DNA of 64,000 bases from Streptomyces sp. NBC_00094 (GTDB lineage Bacteria; Actinomycetota; Actinomycetes; Streptomycetales; Streptomycetaceae): assembly GCF_026343125.1 (NCBI RefSeq), contig NZ_JAPEMB010000001.1, positions 3,911,501 through 3,975,500 of the forward strand. The letters run 5' to 3'. The position numbers and the translations under genes are program-made. Position 1 is the stretch's first letter, and each line of letters opens with the position of its first letter. Positions 42,872 to 52,067 of the stretch are shown here, piece after piece. Below the pieces are notes generated by a model. That model saw only the letters and a list, made by a program, of their open reading frames with translations, was not told the origin of the DNA and made no database searches.

Positions 42872-43795
42872 GTGGTCAACCCACCTCATGAAGCGATGCA
42901 CCACATCTTCCGGCACGACCTCCACCTCTTCAGCCGCCTGAAGGACGTGCTGGATCTTCCCCTCCCGGCCGTCGTCGACGCGGTCGTCCTGCCCAACGAC
43001 CTCACCGAGACGAGGCCCGTCGAGCGCCGCGTGGACACCCTCCTGCGGCTCGACAGCACCAAGGACGGCTCCCTCCTCCTCGCCATCGAGGCGCAGGGCA
43101 AGAAGGACCCGTCCAAGCCGGCGAGCTGGGCGTACTACGTCTCGTACCTGTGGACGAAGTACGCGCTGCCGACGGCGCTGCTGGTCGTCTGCCAGGACCG
43201 CGCCACGGCGGAATGGGCCGCCCGGCCGGTTGCCAGCGGCCCCGGCTACATGCCCACCCTCAGCATCCAGCCGATCGTCGTGGGCCCGCACAACATGCCC
43301 GTCATCACCGACCCGGCCAAGGCCGCCGAGGACCTGGCACTCGCCGCTCTGTCAGCCATCACGCACGCGGGCGATCCGGACATCGGTGCCATACTGAAAG
43401 CACTGTCCGGCGCGCTGGCAGGCGTTCCCGAGAACGTCGCCGACCCGATCATCGAATTCACCGCACAGGGGCTGAGCAAGCGCCCGGCCCAAGACCTCTG
43501 GAGGACCCTGGTGGCCGTGGACCTCTCCTTCTACAAGTCGTACCTCTCCGAAGAACTCCGGGAGGAAGGCCGAACCGAAGGCAAGGCCGAAGGCAAGGCC
43601 GAGGGCAAGGCCGAAGGCCGCGCCGAGGCCAGCGCCGCCGCCATACTGCTGGTCCTGGAACAGCGCGGCCTCGACGTGCCCGACGACGTCCGCGACCGCG
43701 TCACCGGCTGCGGCGATCCCGAGACGCTGCGCGGCTGGCTGACCCGTGCCGTCACGGCGTCCTCGGCCGAGGAGATCTTCGGGGACGAAGCGTAG
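42872..43795 (+). CDS. Rpn/PD-(D/E)XK nuclease-like protein
   Basis: A 307-residue protein resembling Rpn (recombination-promoting nuclease)/transposase-31-type proteins. The proposed PD-(D/E)XK core is VVDAVVLPND, then LLLAIEAQGKKDPSK with the E-x-Q and a lysine. A Lys/Glu/Gly run EGKAEGKAEGKAEG (about residues 232-247) precedes the C-terminal helices. GTG start with GAGGA five bases before. It follows the mobile patch and has a 12-bp tandem repeat in its DNA. The nuclease role is inference. Confidence 0.72.
   Translation: MVNPPHEAMHHIFRHDLHLFSRLKDVLDLPLPAVVDAVVLPNDLTETRPVERRVDTLLRLDSTKDGSLLLAIEAQGKKDPSKPASWAYYVSYLWTKYALPTALLVVCQDRATAEWAARPVASGPGYMPTLSIQPIVVGPHNMPVITDPAKAAEDLALAALSAITHAGDPDIGAILKALSGALAGVPENVADPIIEFTAQGLSKRPAQDLWRTLVAVDLSFYKSYLSEELREEGRTEGKAEGKAEGKAEGRAEASAAAILLVLEQRGLDVPDDVRDRVTGCGDPETLRGWLTRAVTASSAEEIFGDEA
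43571..43621. repeat. 12-bp tandem repeat in the Rpn-like gene
   Basis: GAAGGCAAGGCC-type units repeat about four times and encode EGKA units in a predicted coiled-coil. Copy number is likely variable. Confidence 0.75.
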
Positions 43796-43888
43796 GGATC
43801 CGGCCGCCCGCGCCGCCTGACGAATGCGTTGCCGACCACCGACCACCGACCGCCTGACAACCGACTCGGCTGATCTCCGCCGCGTATG

Positions 43889-43932
43889 CCGAAGGGGCCC
43901 GGGACCGTATCCACGGTTCCGGGCCCCTTCGG
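43889..43932 (-). terminator. Terminator of aspS
   Basis: A 19-bp stem with one G-T wobble (43889-43907 and 43914-43932) and a 6-nt loop, directly downstream of aspS on the minus strand. Confidence 0.82.
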
Positions 43933-43950
43933 GTGACAGAACGTCAGTGA

Positions 43951-45777
43951 CTACCGCGCGGCGTCCGGGTGGACCGCCTCCGTGACCGGGCGCTCGTCGG
44001 ACGGCTTCTCCGCCGCCTTCTCGACCGGCTTGCGCAGCTGGATGTTCAGCTCGCGCAGGCGGGACTCGTCCAGCTCGGTCGGGGCGCCCATCAGGAGGTC
44101 CTGGGCGTTGCCGTTGAGCGGGAAGGCGATCGTCTCGCGGATGTTGGGCTCGTCCGCGAGGAGCATGACGATGCGGTCGACGCCGGGGGCGATGCCGCCG
44201 TGCGGCGGGGCGCCGTACTCGAAGGCGCGGAGCATGCCCGCGAACTCGTGCTCGACGGTCTCGCGCGAGTAGCCCGCGATCTCGAAGGCCTTGAACATGA
44301 TCTCGGGCTCGTGGTTCCGGATCGCGCCCGAGGACAGCTCGATGCCGTTGCAGACGATGTCGTACTGCCAGCCGAGGATGTCCAGCGGGTCCTGGGTCTC
44401 CAGGGCCTCGAGACCGCCCTGCGGCATCGAGAAGGGGTTGTGCGAGAAGTCGATCTTGCCGGTCTCCTCGTCCTTCTCGTACATCGGGAAGTCGACGATC
44501 CACGCGAAGCGGAAGACGTTCTCCTCGAACTGGCCGGCGCGCTTGGCGGCCTCGACCCGGACCGGGCCCATGATCTTGGAGACCTCGTCGAACTCGCCCG
44601 CGCCGAAGAAGATCGCGTGACCCGGCTCCAGGCCGAGGCGCTCGGTGAGGACCTTGACGTTCTCCTCGGTGAGGAACTTGGCGATCGGGCCGGTGAGGGC
44701 GTTGCCCTCGCCGACGCGGACCCAGGCCAGGCCCTTCGCGCCGAGGGAGACCGCGAAGTCGCCGAGCGCGTCGAAGAACTTGCGGGGCTGGTCACCAGTG
44801 TTCGGCACGGCCAGGGCACGGACGTGCTTGCCGGCGAAGGCCTTGAACTCGGACGCCTCGAAGACGTCGGAGATGTCGACGAGCTCCAGGGCCGTGCGCA
44901 GGTCGGGCTTGTCGTTGCCGTACTTGAGCATCGACTCGCGGAACGGGATCCGCGGGAAGGGGGACGTGACGTGGCGTCCGCCGCCGAACTCCTCGAAGAT
45001 CTCCGTCATCAGCTTCTCGATCGGCTGGAAGACGTCCTCCTGCTCGACGAAGCTCATCTCGACGTCGAGCTGGTAGAACTCGCCCGGCGAGCGGTCCGCG
45101 CGGGCGTCCTCGTCGCGGAAGCAGGGCGCGATCTGGAAGTACCGGTCGAAGCCGGAGATCATCAGCAGCTGCTTGAACTGCTGCGGCGCCTGCGGCAGCG
45201 CGTAGAACTTGCCCGGGTTCAGGCGGGACGGGACGACGAAGTCGCGGGCGCCCTCGGGGGAGGTCGCGGCGAGGATCGGGGTCGCCATCTCGTTGAAGCC
45301 GAGGGCCACCATCTTGGAGCGGATGGAGGCGATGACGGCGGAGCGCAACATGATGTTGCGGTGCATGCGCTCGCGGCGCAGGTCGAGGAAGCGGTACTCC
45401 AGGCGCCGCTCCTCGTTGACGCCGTCGTCGGCGTTGATGGTGAACGGGATCTGCTTCGCGGCACCCAGGACCTCGACCGTGACGGCCTCGATCTCGACCT
45501 CGCCGGTGGCGAGCTCCGGGTTGACGTTCTCCGCGCCACGCGAGACGACCTTGCCGTCGACGCGGACGACGGTCTCCTTCGTCAGCTTGTCGAGGACCTC
45601 GGCCGCGGCGGTGCCGGGGCGGGCGACGAGCTGCGTGATGCCGTAGTGGTCGCGCAGATCGATGAAGAGGATGCCGCCCAGGTCGCGCCGATTGTGCAGC
45701 CAGCCGCTCAGCCGGACGTCGGTGCCGACGTCAGAGGCGCGGAGCTCGCCGCAGGTGTGGGACCTGTACCGATGCAT
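43951..45777 (-). CDS. aspS: Aspartyl-tRNA synthetase
   Basis: A 608-residue class IIb synthetase. The OB-fold anticodon domain begins [34 protein letters not shown], motif 2 is [21 protein letters not shown], and motif 3 is [18 protein letters not shown]. The bacterial GAD insertion domain is present between motifs 2 and 3. In many actinomycetes AspRS also makes Asp-tRNA-Asn for GatCAB. It is divergent from the phosphatase gene. A well-formed hairpin lies downstream. Confidence 0.97.
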   Translation of the reverse strand: MHRYRSHTCGELRASDVGTDVRLSGWLHNRRDLGGILFIDLRDHYGITQLVARPGTAAAEVLDKLTKETVVRVDGKVVSRGAENVNPELATGEVEIEAVTVEVLGAAKQIPFTINADDGVNEERRLEYRFLDLRRERMHRNIMLRSAVIASIRSKMVALGFNEMATPILAATSPEGARDFVVPSRLNPGKFYALPQAPQQFKQLLMISGFDRYFQIAPCFRDEDARADRSPGEFYQLDVEMSFVEQEDVFQPIEKLMTEIFEEFGGGRHVTSPFPRIPFRESMLKYGNDKPDLRTALELVDISDVFEASEFKAFAGKHVRALAVPNTGDQPRKFFDALGDFAVSLGAKGLAWVRVGEGNALTGPIAKFLTEENVKVLTERLGLEPGHAIFFGAGEFDEVSKIMGPVRVEAAKRAGQFEENVFRFAWIVDFPMYEKDEETGKIDFSHNPFSMPQGGLEALETQDPLDILGWQYDIVCNGIELSSGAIRNHEPEIMFKAFEIAGYSRETVEHEFAGMLRAFEYGAPPHGGIAPGVDRIVMLLADEPNIRETIAFPLNGNAQDLLMGAPTELDESRLRELNIQLRKPVEKAAEKPSDERPVTEAVHPDAAR

Positions 45778-45954
45778 CGTCGTTCATCCAGTCTTCGGGA
45801 TCTTGGGATGGGGCGCCGTCACCGCACGCCGTGACTCGCGGGACGCAAGTCACAGGACACGCAGACAGACCCACCCAGGGTACCGGCCTGCCCATGATCC
45901 CTTTTCGAATACTCTCAGTGGCGACCTGCTGTCCGATATTCATAAAGTGGGGCA

Positions 45955-48069
45955 ATGCGCACCGAGGACGTCCTGGCCGCGATCGCGACCGGCCTGTGGC
46001 GCTGGGACAACGCGTCCGGGATCGTCTCGCTCGACGCCGAGGCGGCCCGGCTCCTCGGGCTGCCCGCCGAGTCCGTCCAGCTCACCGAGGCGGCCGTACG
46101 GGCCCGTTTTCACCCGGTCGACTGGAACGAGATCGACGGGGTCGTCCATCTGGCCGTCGCCGAGGACACCCTCGCCGAGGCCAGGCTGCGGATCATGGAC
46201 GGGCACGGCCGGGTGATCCGTACCGTACGGAGCAGGTCGAAGCCGCTCATCGAGGGTGACGACTACCAGCTGGTCGGCACCCTCCAGGAGGTCGCCGAGC
46301 AGCTCCCCGGCACCGCCGCGCACACCCCGATCACCGGCGACTGGCGCCGCTCCCGCGAGGCCTTCCTGCTCGACGCGGGGCGGGCGCTCGCCGAGGCCCG
46401 GTCGACGGCCGAGGTCCTGCGGGTGGCGGCCTCGCTCTCCATGCCGGGCTTCTCCCCCGACGGGCTCGCCGTCTTCGGCGTGGCCGGCGACCGGCTGACC
46501 GTCATCGGCCACCACGGACACGACCAGGGCGACGAGGGACCGTTCTCGTCGATGTCGCTCGACACCGACTACCCGGCGGCCGAGGTCGTACGGAACGGGC
46601 GGGCGATCTACCTGCCGACGCCGGACGAGTACCTGCGCCGCTACCCCACGACCTGGCCGCTCGCCCAGCGCTTCGGCCGCCGCTCCTGGGCCTTCGTGCC
46701 GCTGGTCGTCGCCGGGCGCACCATGGGCGCCTGGATGGCCGCCTTCAAGCACCCGGTCGCCTTCACGCCCGACGAGCGCTCGGTGCTCACGACGGTGGCG
46801 CGGATGCTCGCGCAGGCCCTCGCGCGCGCCGGGGTGGCCGAGTCGGAGCGCGAGCTGTCCCTGGGGCTCCAGCGGACGATGATGCCGGTCCTCGGCCCCG
46901 GCATCCCCGGCATCCAGGTCGCCGCCCGGTACGTGCCGACCGGTGGCGGGCTCCAGGTCGGCGGCGACTGGTACGACATGATCCGGCTGCCCGGCGGCAC
47001 GTCCCGCACCGGCGGCCACGGCGCCGGGCGCATCGCCCTCGTCATCGGCGACGTCCAGGGCCACGACGTGCGGGCGGCGGGCCTGATGGGGCAGCTGCGG
47101 ATCGCCCTCCGCGCGTACGCCTCCGAGGGCCACCGGCCGGACGCGGTGCTCTCGCGGGCCTCGCGCTTCCTGTACGGGATCACGGACGACGACGGGGAGA
47201 ACGGCGGCCCGCGCTTCGCGACCTGCCTCTACCTGGAGGTCGACCTGGAGACGGGCACCGTCGACATCGCCCGGGCGGGCCATCCGGACCCTGCCGTACG
47301 GATGAACGACGGAACGGTCCTCCTGAGGCCCACGGCCGGCGGGCTCCCGCTCGGCATCGTCCCCGACACGGACTACCCCACGACCCGGCTCACCCTGGAT
47401 CCCGGCGAGACGCTGATGATCTGCACCGACGGCCTCCTGGAGACCGGCGGGCACGACCTGGACACCGGCTGGGAGCGGGTCAGGAAGATCCTGGAGTCCC
47501 ACGACGGCGAGGACCTGGAGCAGCTCGCCGACACCCTCGTCGAGGCCGTCCACGGCCCCGGCTCGCACCACACGACGGGCCCGCTCGCCGACCGCCGCGA
47601 GGACGACATCGCGGTCCTGCTGCTCTCCCGCCGGCCCGTGGGCCCGGTGGTGGAGGCCCCGCGCCGCACCCTGATGACGATCGCCCAGGCGGAGCCGGAG
47701 CGGATCGCCGAGGCCCGCGAGCAGCTGCGGCAGCTGCTGCACGACTGGGCGGACGAGGAGCAGCTCGACTCGGCGGTCCTGATGGTCTCCGAGATGACCA
47801 CCAACGTCCTCGTCCACACGGACGGTGACGCCCTCCTGGTCGCCGAGGTCGCCTGCGCGGAGGAGGGGCGGCGGCTGCGCGTGGAGGTCTCCGACCAGAG
47901 CGACGAGCTGCCGCACAAGCGGCACCCGGGCGAGATGGCGTCGAGCGGCCGGGGCCTGATGCTGATGGAGATGCTGGCGGACGCGTGGGGCGTCGACCCG
48001 CGGGGCGAGGGCAAGTCGATCTGGTTCGAACTGAACGAGCGACCGTCGGGGAAGGGCTGCTGCGGGTAG
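45955..48069 (+). CDS. SpoIIE-type PP2C phosphatase with PAS, GAF and ATPase domains
   Basis: A 704-residue cytoplasmic signalling protein. Domains in order: a PAS-like sensor (about 1-115), a GAF domain (about 135-310), a SpoIIE/PP2C phosphatase (about 315-540, with VGGDWYDMIRLPGG, IGDVQGHDVRAA and TDGLLETGG), and a Bergerat-fold anti-sigma-like ATPase at the C-terminus (VSEMTTNVLVHT, SGRGLMLMEMLADAWG). It probably dephosphorylates anti-anti-sigma factors and switches stress sigma factors in response to a ligand. The ATG at 45955 is divergent from aspS. Confidence 0.94.
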   Translation: MRTEDVLAAIATGLWRWDNASGIVSLDAEAARLLGLPAESVQLTEAAVRARFHPVDWNEIDGVVHLAVAEDTLAEARLRIMDGHGRVIRTVRSRSKPLIEGDDYQLVGTLQEVAEQLPGTAAHTPITGDWRRSREAFLLDAGRALAEARSTAEVLRVAASLSMPGFSPDGLAVFGVAGDRLTVIGHHGHDQGDEGPFSSMSLDTDYPAAEVVRNGRAIYLPTPDEYLRRYPTTWPLAQRFGRRSWAFVPLVVAGRTMGAWMAAFKHPVAFTPDERSVLTTVARMLAQALARAGVAESERELSLGLQRTMMPVLGPGIPGIQVAARYVPTGGGLQVGGDWYDMIRLPGGTSRTGGHGAGRIALVIGDVQGHDVRAAGLMGQLRIALRAYASEGHRPDAVLSRASRFLYGITDDDGENGGPRFATCLYLEVDLETGTVDIARAGHPDPAVRMNDGTVLLRPTAGGLPLGIVPDTDYPTTRLTLDPGETLMICTDGLLETGGHDLDTGWERVRKILESHDGEDLEQLADTLVEAVHGPGSHHTTGPLADRREDDIAVLLLSRRPVGPVVEAPRRTLMTIAQAEPERIAEAREQLRQLLHDWADEEQLDSAVLMVSEMTTNVLVHTDGDALLVAEVACAEEGRRLRVEVSDQSDELPHKRHPGEMASSGRGLMLMEMLADAWGVDPRGEGKSIWFELNERPSGKGCCG

Positions 48070-48212
48070 GAGGCGCGGCGGGGCCCCGCCCGCTTCCACC
48101 GGCGCGCGGCGCGCCTCGCACGACCGCGCGGCGCCTCGCACGGCGCGCGCCCCTCCCCCGTACGGCGCAGACTGGTGTCGTACGGCCGCCCGGGGGGACC
48201 ACGGAGTTCGCC

Positions 48213-49028
48213 ATGGACACCCACAAGGTCGGCAGTGACACCACCGTGCTGGCCGACAGCCTCGAAGTCCCCGGGATCGGGCACATCCCCGCCAACGCCT
48301 ACGTCCTGACCGCCGCCGAACCGGTCGTCGTCGACACCGGCCTCTCGGTCGAGGACCGTGACTTCGTCGCGGCGCTCGGCGAGGTCATGGACCCGGCCGA
48401 CGTGCGCTGGATCTGGCTCACCCATCCCGACCGCGACCACACGGGCGGGATCTTCGACCTGCTCGACGCCGCCCCGCACGCGCGCGTGGTCACGACCTTC
48501 GTCGGCGCGGGCATCATGACGACCGAGCGGGCGCTGCCCATGGACCGGGTGTACTTCCTCAACCCGGGCCAGTCCCTCGACGTGGGCGACCGCGCGCTGC
48601 ACGCCTTCCGGCCGCCGCTCTTCGACAACCCGGCCACCGTCGGCTTCTACGACGACCGGACCCGGATCTGCTTCAGCTCCGACTGCTTCGGCGGCCCGAT
48701 GCCGAGCGCCGAGATCGCGGAGAGCGGGCACGCGAGCGACCTCAAGCCGGAGGACCTGCGGCAGGCGCAGCTGCTGTGGGCGTCGATCGACAGCCCGTGG
48801 GTGCACATCGTGGACCCGGAGAAGTACCGGGCGACGATCGCGCCGCTGCGGGAGATGAACCCGGAGATCGTGCTGTGCACGCACCTCCCGCCGGCCGTAC
48901 GGATGACGGACCGGATGCTGGAGACGCTCGCGCTGGCCCCGGACGCCGACCCGTTCGTCGGCCCCGACCAGGTGGCCCTGGAACAGCTCCTGGCCTCCTT
49001 CGAGCCGGGCGGGATGGCAGCGGCCTGA
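48213..49028 (+). CDS. Metallo-beta-lactamase-fold protein (flavodiiron-like)
   Basis: A 271-residue protein with the MBL fold and the metal motif THPDRDHTGG near residue 71, a variant of HxHxDH in which the first His is replaced by THP. The later ligands seem to be SSDCFGG near residue 150 and CTHLPP near 227. The pattern resembles ODP or FprA di-iron proteins that lack one ligand. No flavodoxin domain is attached. Its role (oxygen or NO response, or hydrolysis) is unknown. Confidence 0.82.
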   Translation: MDTHKVGSDTTVLADSLEVPGIGHIPANAYVLTAAEPVVVDTGLSVEDRDFVAALGEVMDPADVRWIWLTHPDRDHTGGIFDLLDAAPHARVVTTFVGAGIMTTERALPMDRVYFLNPGQSLDVGDRALHAFRPPLFDNPATVGFYDDRTRICFSSDCFGGPMPSAEIAESGHASDLKPEDLRQAQLLWASIDSPWVHIVDPEKYRATIAPLREMNPEIVLCTHLPPAVRMTDRMLETLALAPDADPFVGPDQVALEQLLASFEPGGMAAA

Positions 49029-49042
49029 TCGACGAGACACCC

Positions 49043-50134
49043 CTAGGCGGTGCCCTCAGGCGCCGCCGCGGTTCCCTCCGGCGGCGCGTCGCGGGGCACC
49101 TCGTACCGCGAACGCAGCTCACCGAGGATCCCCGTCGCCGCGGCGGTCAGCGGTACGGCGAGCAGCATCCCGAGGATGCCGGCGACGGACGCGCCCGCCG
49201 TGATCGCCAGCATGACCGCGGCGGGATGCATCTGCACGGTCTTGCTCTGCACGAAGGGCTGCAGGACGTTCCCCTCCAGGACCTGGACGGCCAGGACGAT
49301 GCCGAGCACCCACAGCGCGATGGCGAAGCCCCGGTCGGCGAGGGCGACGAGGACGGCGACGGCGCCGGAGAGGAAGGCCCCGAGGTACGGGATGTACGCG
49401 GTGACGAAGACGAGCGCGGCGAGTCCCACCGCGCCCGGCACGTCGAGGACGAGCAGTCCCGCGCCGATGATGACCGCGTCGACCAGGGCGACGAAGGTCG
49501 TCCCGCGCATGTACCCCTCGACGGCCTCGAACGCCCGGCGGGCCATGGCTTCGACGAGGTCGCCGGTGGCGCGGGGGGCGAGGGAGCGCAGGGCGCCGGC
49601 GGCGCGGTCCCCGTCCTTCAGGAAGAAGAAGATGAGGAGCATCGCGAGGACGGCGGTGGCCATCATCTCGCCGACGACGCTGAGGCCGCTGATCACCCCG
49701 GAGGCGGCGGTGCCGCCGAACCGCTTGAGGAGGCCCTCGGCGTTCGCGGCGAGGTCGTCGAGGGAGGTGCCGGCCGCGCCGAAGTGCTTCGCGATGTCCT
49801 CGGCGGCCTGCCGCAGCGAGTCGACGATCTGACTGCCGCTCTCGATGAGCGCGAGGACGACGATGTACGTGGCGCCGCCGACGACCGCGACGACGGCGAC
49901 GACGGTGAGCGCGGCGGCGAGCGCCTTCCGCACCTTCATGCGGAGCAGCCGCCGGTAGAGCGGCCCGAGGAGGGCGGTGCCGAGGATCGCGAGGAGGACG
50001 GGGGTGACGGCCGTCTGGAAGAAGATGCACAACCAGATGCCGACGGCGGCGACCCCCGCGGCGAGCAGCAGGACGACACACCAGGCGGCGAAGCGACGGG
50101 CGGGTTCGGGGAGGAGCGCTCTGGTCGTCTGCAC
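49043..50134 (-). CDS. AI-2E family transporter
   Basis: A 363-residue membrane protein of the AI-2E (YdiK/PerM) family, with about eight helices (for example CVVLLLAAGVAAVGIWLCIFF, ALAAALTVVAVVAVVGG and ALVDAVIIGAGLLVLD). VFVTAYIPYLGAFLSGAVAVLVAL and LEGNVLQPFVQSKTVQMHPAAVML are the conserved C-terminal block. Ligands exported by this family differ; AI-2 export is known only for a few. GTG start. Acidic proline tail at the C-terminus. Confidence 0.92.
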   Translation of the reverse strand: MQTTRALLPEPARRFAAWCVVLLLAAGVAAVGIWLCIFFQTAVTPVLLAILGTALLGPLYRRLLRMKVRKALAAALTVVAVVAVVGGATYIVVLALIESGSQIVDSLRQAAEDIAKHFGAAGTSLDDLAANAEGLLKRFGGTAASGVISGLSVVGEMMATAVLAMLLIFFFLKDGDRAAGALRSLAPRATGDLVEAMARRAFEAVEGYMRGTTFVALVDAVIIGAGLLVLDVPGAVGLAALVFVTAYIPYLGAFLSGAVAVLVALADRGFAIALWVLGIVLAVQVLEGNVLQPFVQSKTVQMHPAAVMLAITAGASVAGILGMLLAVPLTAAATGILGELRSRYEVPRDAPPEGTAAAPEGTA

Positions 50135-50321
50135 CCGTCCACCGGACCACGCGCTTCGGCGTGTCGTCGCGCGCTGACGGCCGTACGGGTGACATCCCGT
50201 CAGTGACCGGCCGGTGATCCGTCAGCGCGCTCCCCGCACTCCCTTACCGCTAGGCGCCCGTAACGCTGTTCACCTACTCGCCCGTACCGCCACTCGCCCG
50301 TCCCTTGATTCGCTCTCCCGT

Positions 50322-50401
50322 CATCCGCTCATCCCGTCATTCGCCCATCCCGTCATTCGCCCATCCCGTCATTCGCCCATCCCGTCATTCGCCCATCCCG
50401 T
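50322..50401. repeat. 16-bp tandem repeats at the 3' end of the pirin gene
   Basis: Four perfect copies of CATTCGCCCATCCCGT (50338-50401) and one diverged copy before them (50322-50337). The last unit on the minus strand supplies the final codons (MGE) and stop of the pirin gene. The spacing is constant with no spacers, so this is not a CRISPR. Confidence 0.9.
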
Positions 50402-51347
50402 GCACCGCCGGGATCGTGCCGAGCCGGCCCGCCTGGAAGTCCTCGAAGGCCTGGCGGAGTTCGTCCTGGGTGTTCATGACGAACGGGCCGTAGTGCGCCA
50501 TGGGCTCGCGGATCGGCAGGCCGCCGAGGAGCACGACCTCCAGGTCCGGGGTGTTCCCGTCCTGCTTCTCGTCGGCGCGCAGGGTGAGCGCGCCGCCCTT
50601 GCCGAAGACGGCGGTCTGGCCCGTGCGGACCGGGCGGCGCTCGGCGCCGACGGTTCCGCGGCCGGCCATGACGTACGCGAGGCCGTTGAAGTCCTCGCGC
50701 CACGGCAGGCTGATCTCGGCGCCCGGCCGCAGGGTGGCGTGGATCATCGTGATGGGGGTGTGGGTGATGCCGGGGCCCTCGTGGCCGTCGAGCTCGCCCG
50801 CGATGACGCGGAGCAGCACGCCGCCGTCGGGGGAGGTGAGCAGCTGGACCTGGCCGCCGCGGATGTCCTGGTAGCGGGGGGCCATCATCTTGTCGGCCGC
50901 GGGCAGGTTCACCCAGAGCTGGAGCCCGTGGAAGAGTCCGCCGCTGACGACGAGGGCCTCCGGCGGGGCCTCGATGTGGAGGAGGCCGGCGCCCGCGGTC
51001 ATCCACTGGGTGTCACCGTTGGTGATGGTGCCGCCGCCGCCGTTGGAGTCCTGGTGGTCGAAGGTGCCGTCGATGATGTAGGTGACGGTCTCGAAACCGC
51101 GGTGGGGGTGCCAGGGCGTGCCCTTGGGCTCGCCGGGGGCGTACTCCACCTCGCCCATCTGGTCCATCATGATGAACGGGTCGAGGTACTGGTAGTTGAT
51201 CCCGGCGAACGCGCGTCGCACCGGGAATCCCTCGCCCTCGAAGCCGGACGGGGCCGTGGTGACGGCCAGCACGGGGCGGGAGACGGCGTCGGCCGGGGCG
51301 GCGACGCGCGGCAGGGTGAGCGGGTTCTCGACAGTCACAGCGGGCAT
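50385..51347 (-). CDS. Pirin-family protein
   Basis: A 320-residue bicupin of the pirin family. The cupin metal motif in the N-terminal half is WHPHRGFETVTYIIDG near residue 98 (His-x-His plus later ligands). Pirins include quercetin dioxygenases and redox regulators. GTG/ATG start with a palindromic motif 40 bp upstream shared with the flavin monooxygenase gene. The C-terminus is set by a 16-bp repeat array. Confidence 0.92.
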   Translation of the reverse strand: MPAVTVENPLTLPRVAAPADAVSRPVLAVTTAPSGFEGEGFPVRRAFAGINYQYLDPFIMMDQMGEVEYAPGEPKGTPWHPHRGFETVTYIIDGTFDHQDSNGGGGTITNGDTQWMTAGAGLLHIEAPPEALVVSGGLFHGLQLWVNLPAADKMMAPRYQDIRGGQVQLLTSPDGGVLLRVIAGELDGHEGPGITHTPITMIHATLRPGAEISLPWREDFNGLAYVMAGRGTVGAERRPVRTGQTAVFGKGGALTLRADEKQDGNTPDLEVVLLGGLPIREPMAHYGPFVMNTQDELRQAFEDFQAGRLGTIPAVHGMGE

Positions 51348-51386
51348 GACCGGACCTCCTAGGTGTGACCTTGTATGTCCACTTTA

Positions 51387-51400
51387 GTTGAACGCTGAAC
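51387..51400. promoter_or_regulatory. Candidate operator upstream of the pirin gene
   Basis: GTTGAACGCTGAAC follows the pattern GTTnAAnnnTnAAC also found at 8560-8573 before the flavin monooxygenase. Its centre is about 46 bp before the pirin start, inside a likely promoter. Confidence 0.45.
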
Positions 51401-51423
51401 TTTCTGCCACCAGGAACGCGGAA

Positions 51424-51449
51424 CGCCCGGGAGGAATTCCTCCCGGGCG
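51424..51449 (-). terminator. Terminator after the SseB gene
   Basis: A perfect 26-nt palindrome (13-bp arms) with an EcoRI site at its centre, located 21 bp beyond the stop codon of the SseB gene. Confidence 0.78.
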
Positions 51450-51470
51450 CCTCATGAGGTCAAGGATCGG

Positions 51471-51923
51471 TCAGCCGTACATCCGGCGCATCGCGTAGTC
51501 GACCATCTGCTCCACGGCCTTCGCGTCGAAGACCATGCGGTGGTCGCCCTCCATGTCGAGAACGAAGCCGTAGCCGGTCGGCAGCAGGTCGATCACCTCG
51601 GCGCCGGTGATGACGAAGTACTTCGACTCCTTGCCCGCGTACCGCCGCAGCTCCTTGAGCGAGGTGAACATCGGGATCACCGGCTGCTGGGTGTTGTGCA
51701 GGGCCAGGAAGCCGGGGTTGTCGCCACGCGGGCAGTAGACCTTGGAGGTCGCGAAGACCTGCTGGAAGTCCTCGGGGGCGAGGGTGCCGGTGGTGAAGGC
51801 CCGTACGGCGTCGGCGAGAGACGGAGGCGAGGGCTCCGGATAGAGCGGGGGCTGCTGCGCGTACCCCTGCTGCGGCGGGGCGTACTGCTGCTGGGCACCC
51901 GGATTCTGGTCGTAGCCGTACAT
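51471..51923 (-). CDS. SseB-family protein
   Basis: A 150-residue protein. A Gln/Pro/Tyr-rich N-terminus (QQQYAPPQQGYAQQPPLYPEP, about 12-32) precedes the SseB-like domain (VYCPRGDNPGFLALHNTQQPVIPMFTSLKELRRYAGKESKYFVITGAEVIDLLP). Function in Streptomyces is unknown. The ATG at 51923 is the first good start. Confidence 0.87.
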   Translation of the reverse strand: MYGYDQNPGAQQQYAPPQQGYAQQPPLYPEPSPPSLADAVRAFTTGTLAPEDFQQVFATSKVYCPRGDNPGFLALHNTQQPVIPMFTSLKELRRYAGKESKYFVITGAEVIDLLPTGYGFVLDMEGDHRMVFDAKAVEQMVDYAMRRMYG

Positions 51924-51972
51924 GGGTCCTGAGCCTACTGCGTCACAGATGGCCCGTAAGGGGTTGCTCTTA

Positions 51973-52021
51973 TTACCGACGGGTAGCATCATCGGAGAGA
52001 GCGTGTTGCTACTCGCTGGTA
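51973..52021 (+). promoter_or_regulatory. Two related inverted repeats upstream of the acyl-CoA dehydrogenase
   Basis: TTACCGACGGGTAG at 51973-51986 and TACTCGCTGGTA at 52010-52021 share the form TACnnnCnGGTA. The two sites are 36 bp apart in the 140-bp promoter region. They look like binding sites for a TetR-type fatty acid regulator; this is inference. Confidence 0.4.
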
Positions 52022-52067
52022 CGTGTAAGAGGAACCTGCCTCCCCGAGCCTTTACGGAGCCGTCGCC

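Noticed and set aside
50322-50401. Regular short repeats resembling a CRISPR array
   Set aside because: The 16-bp units are directly adjacent with no spacers and there are no cas genes.
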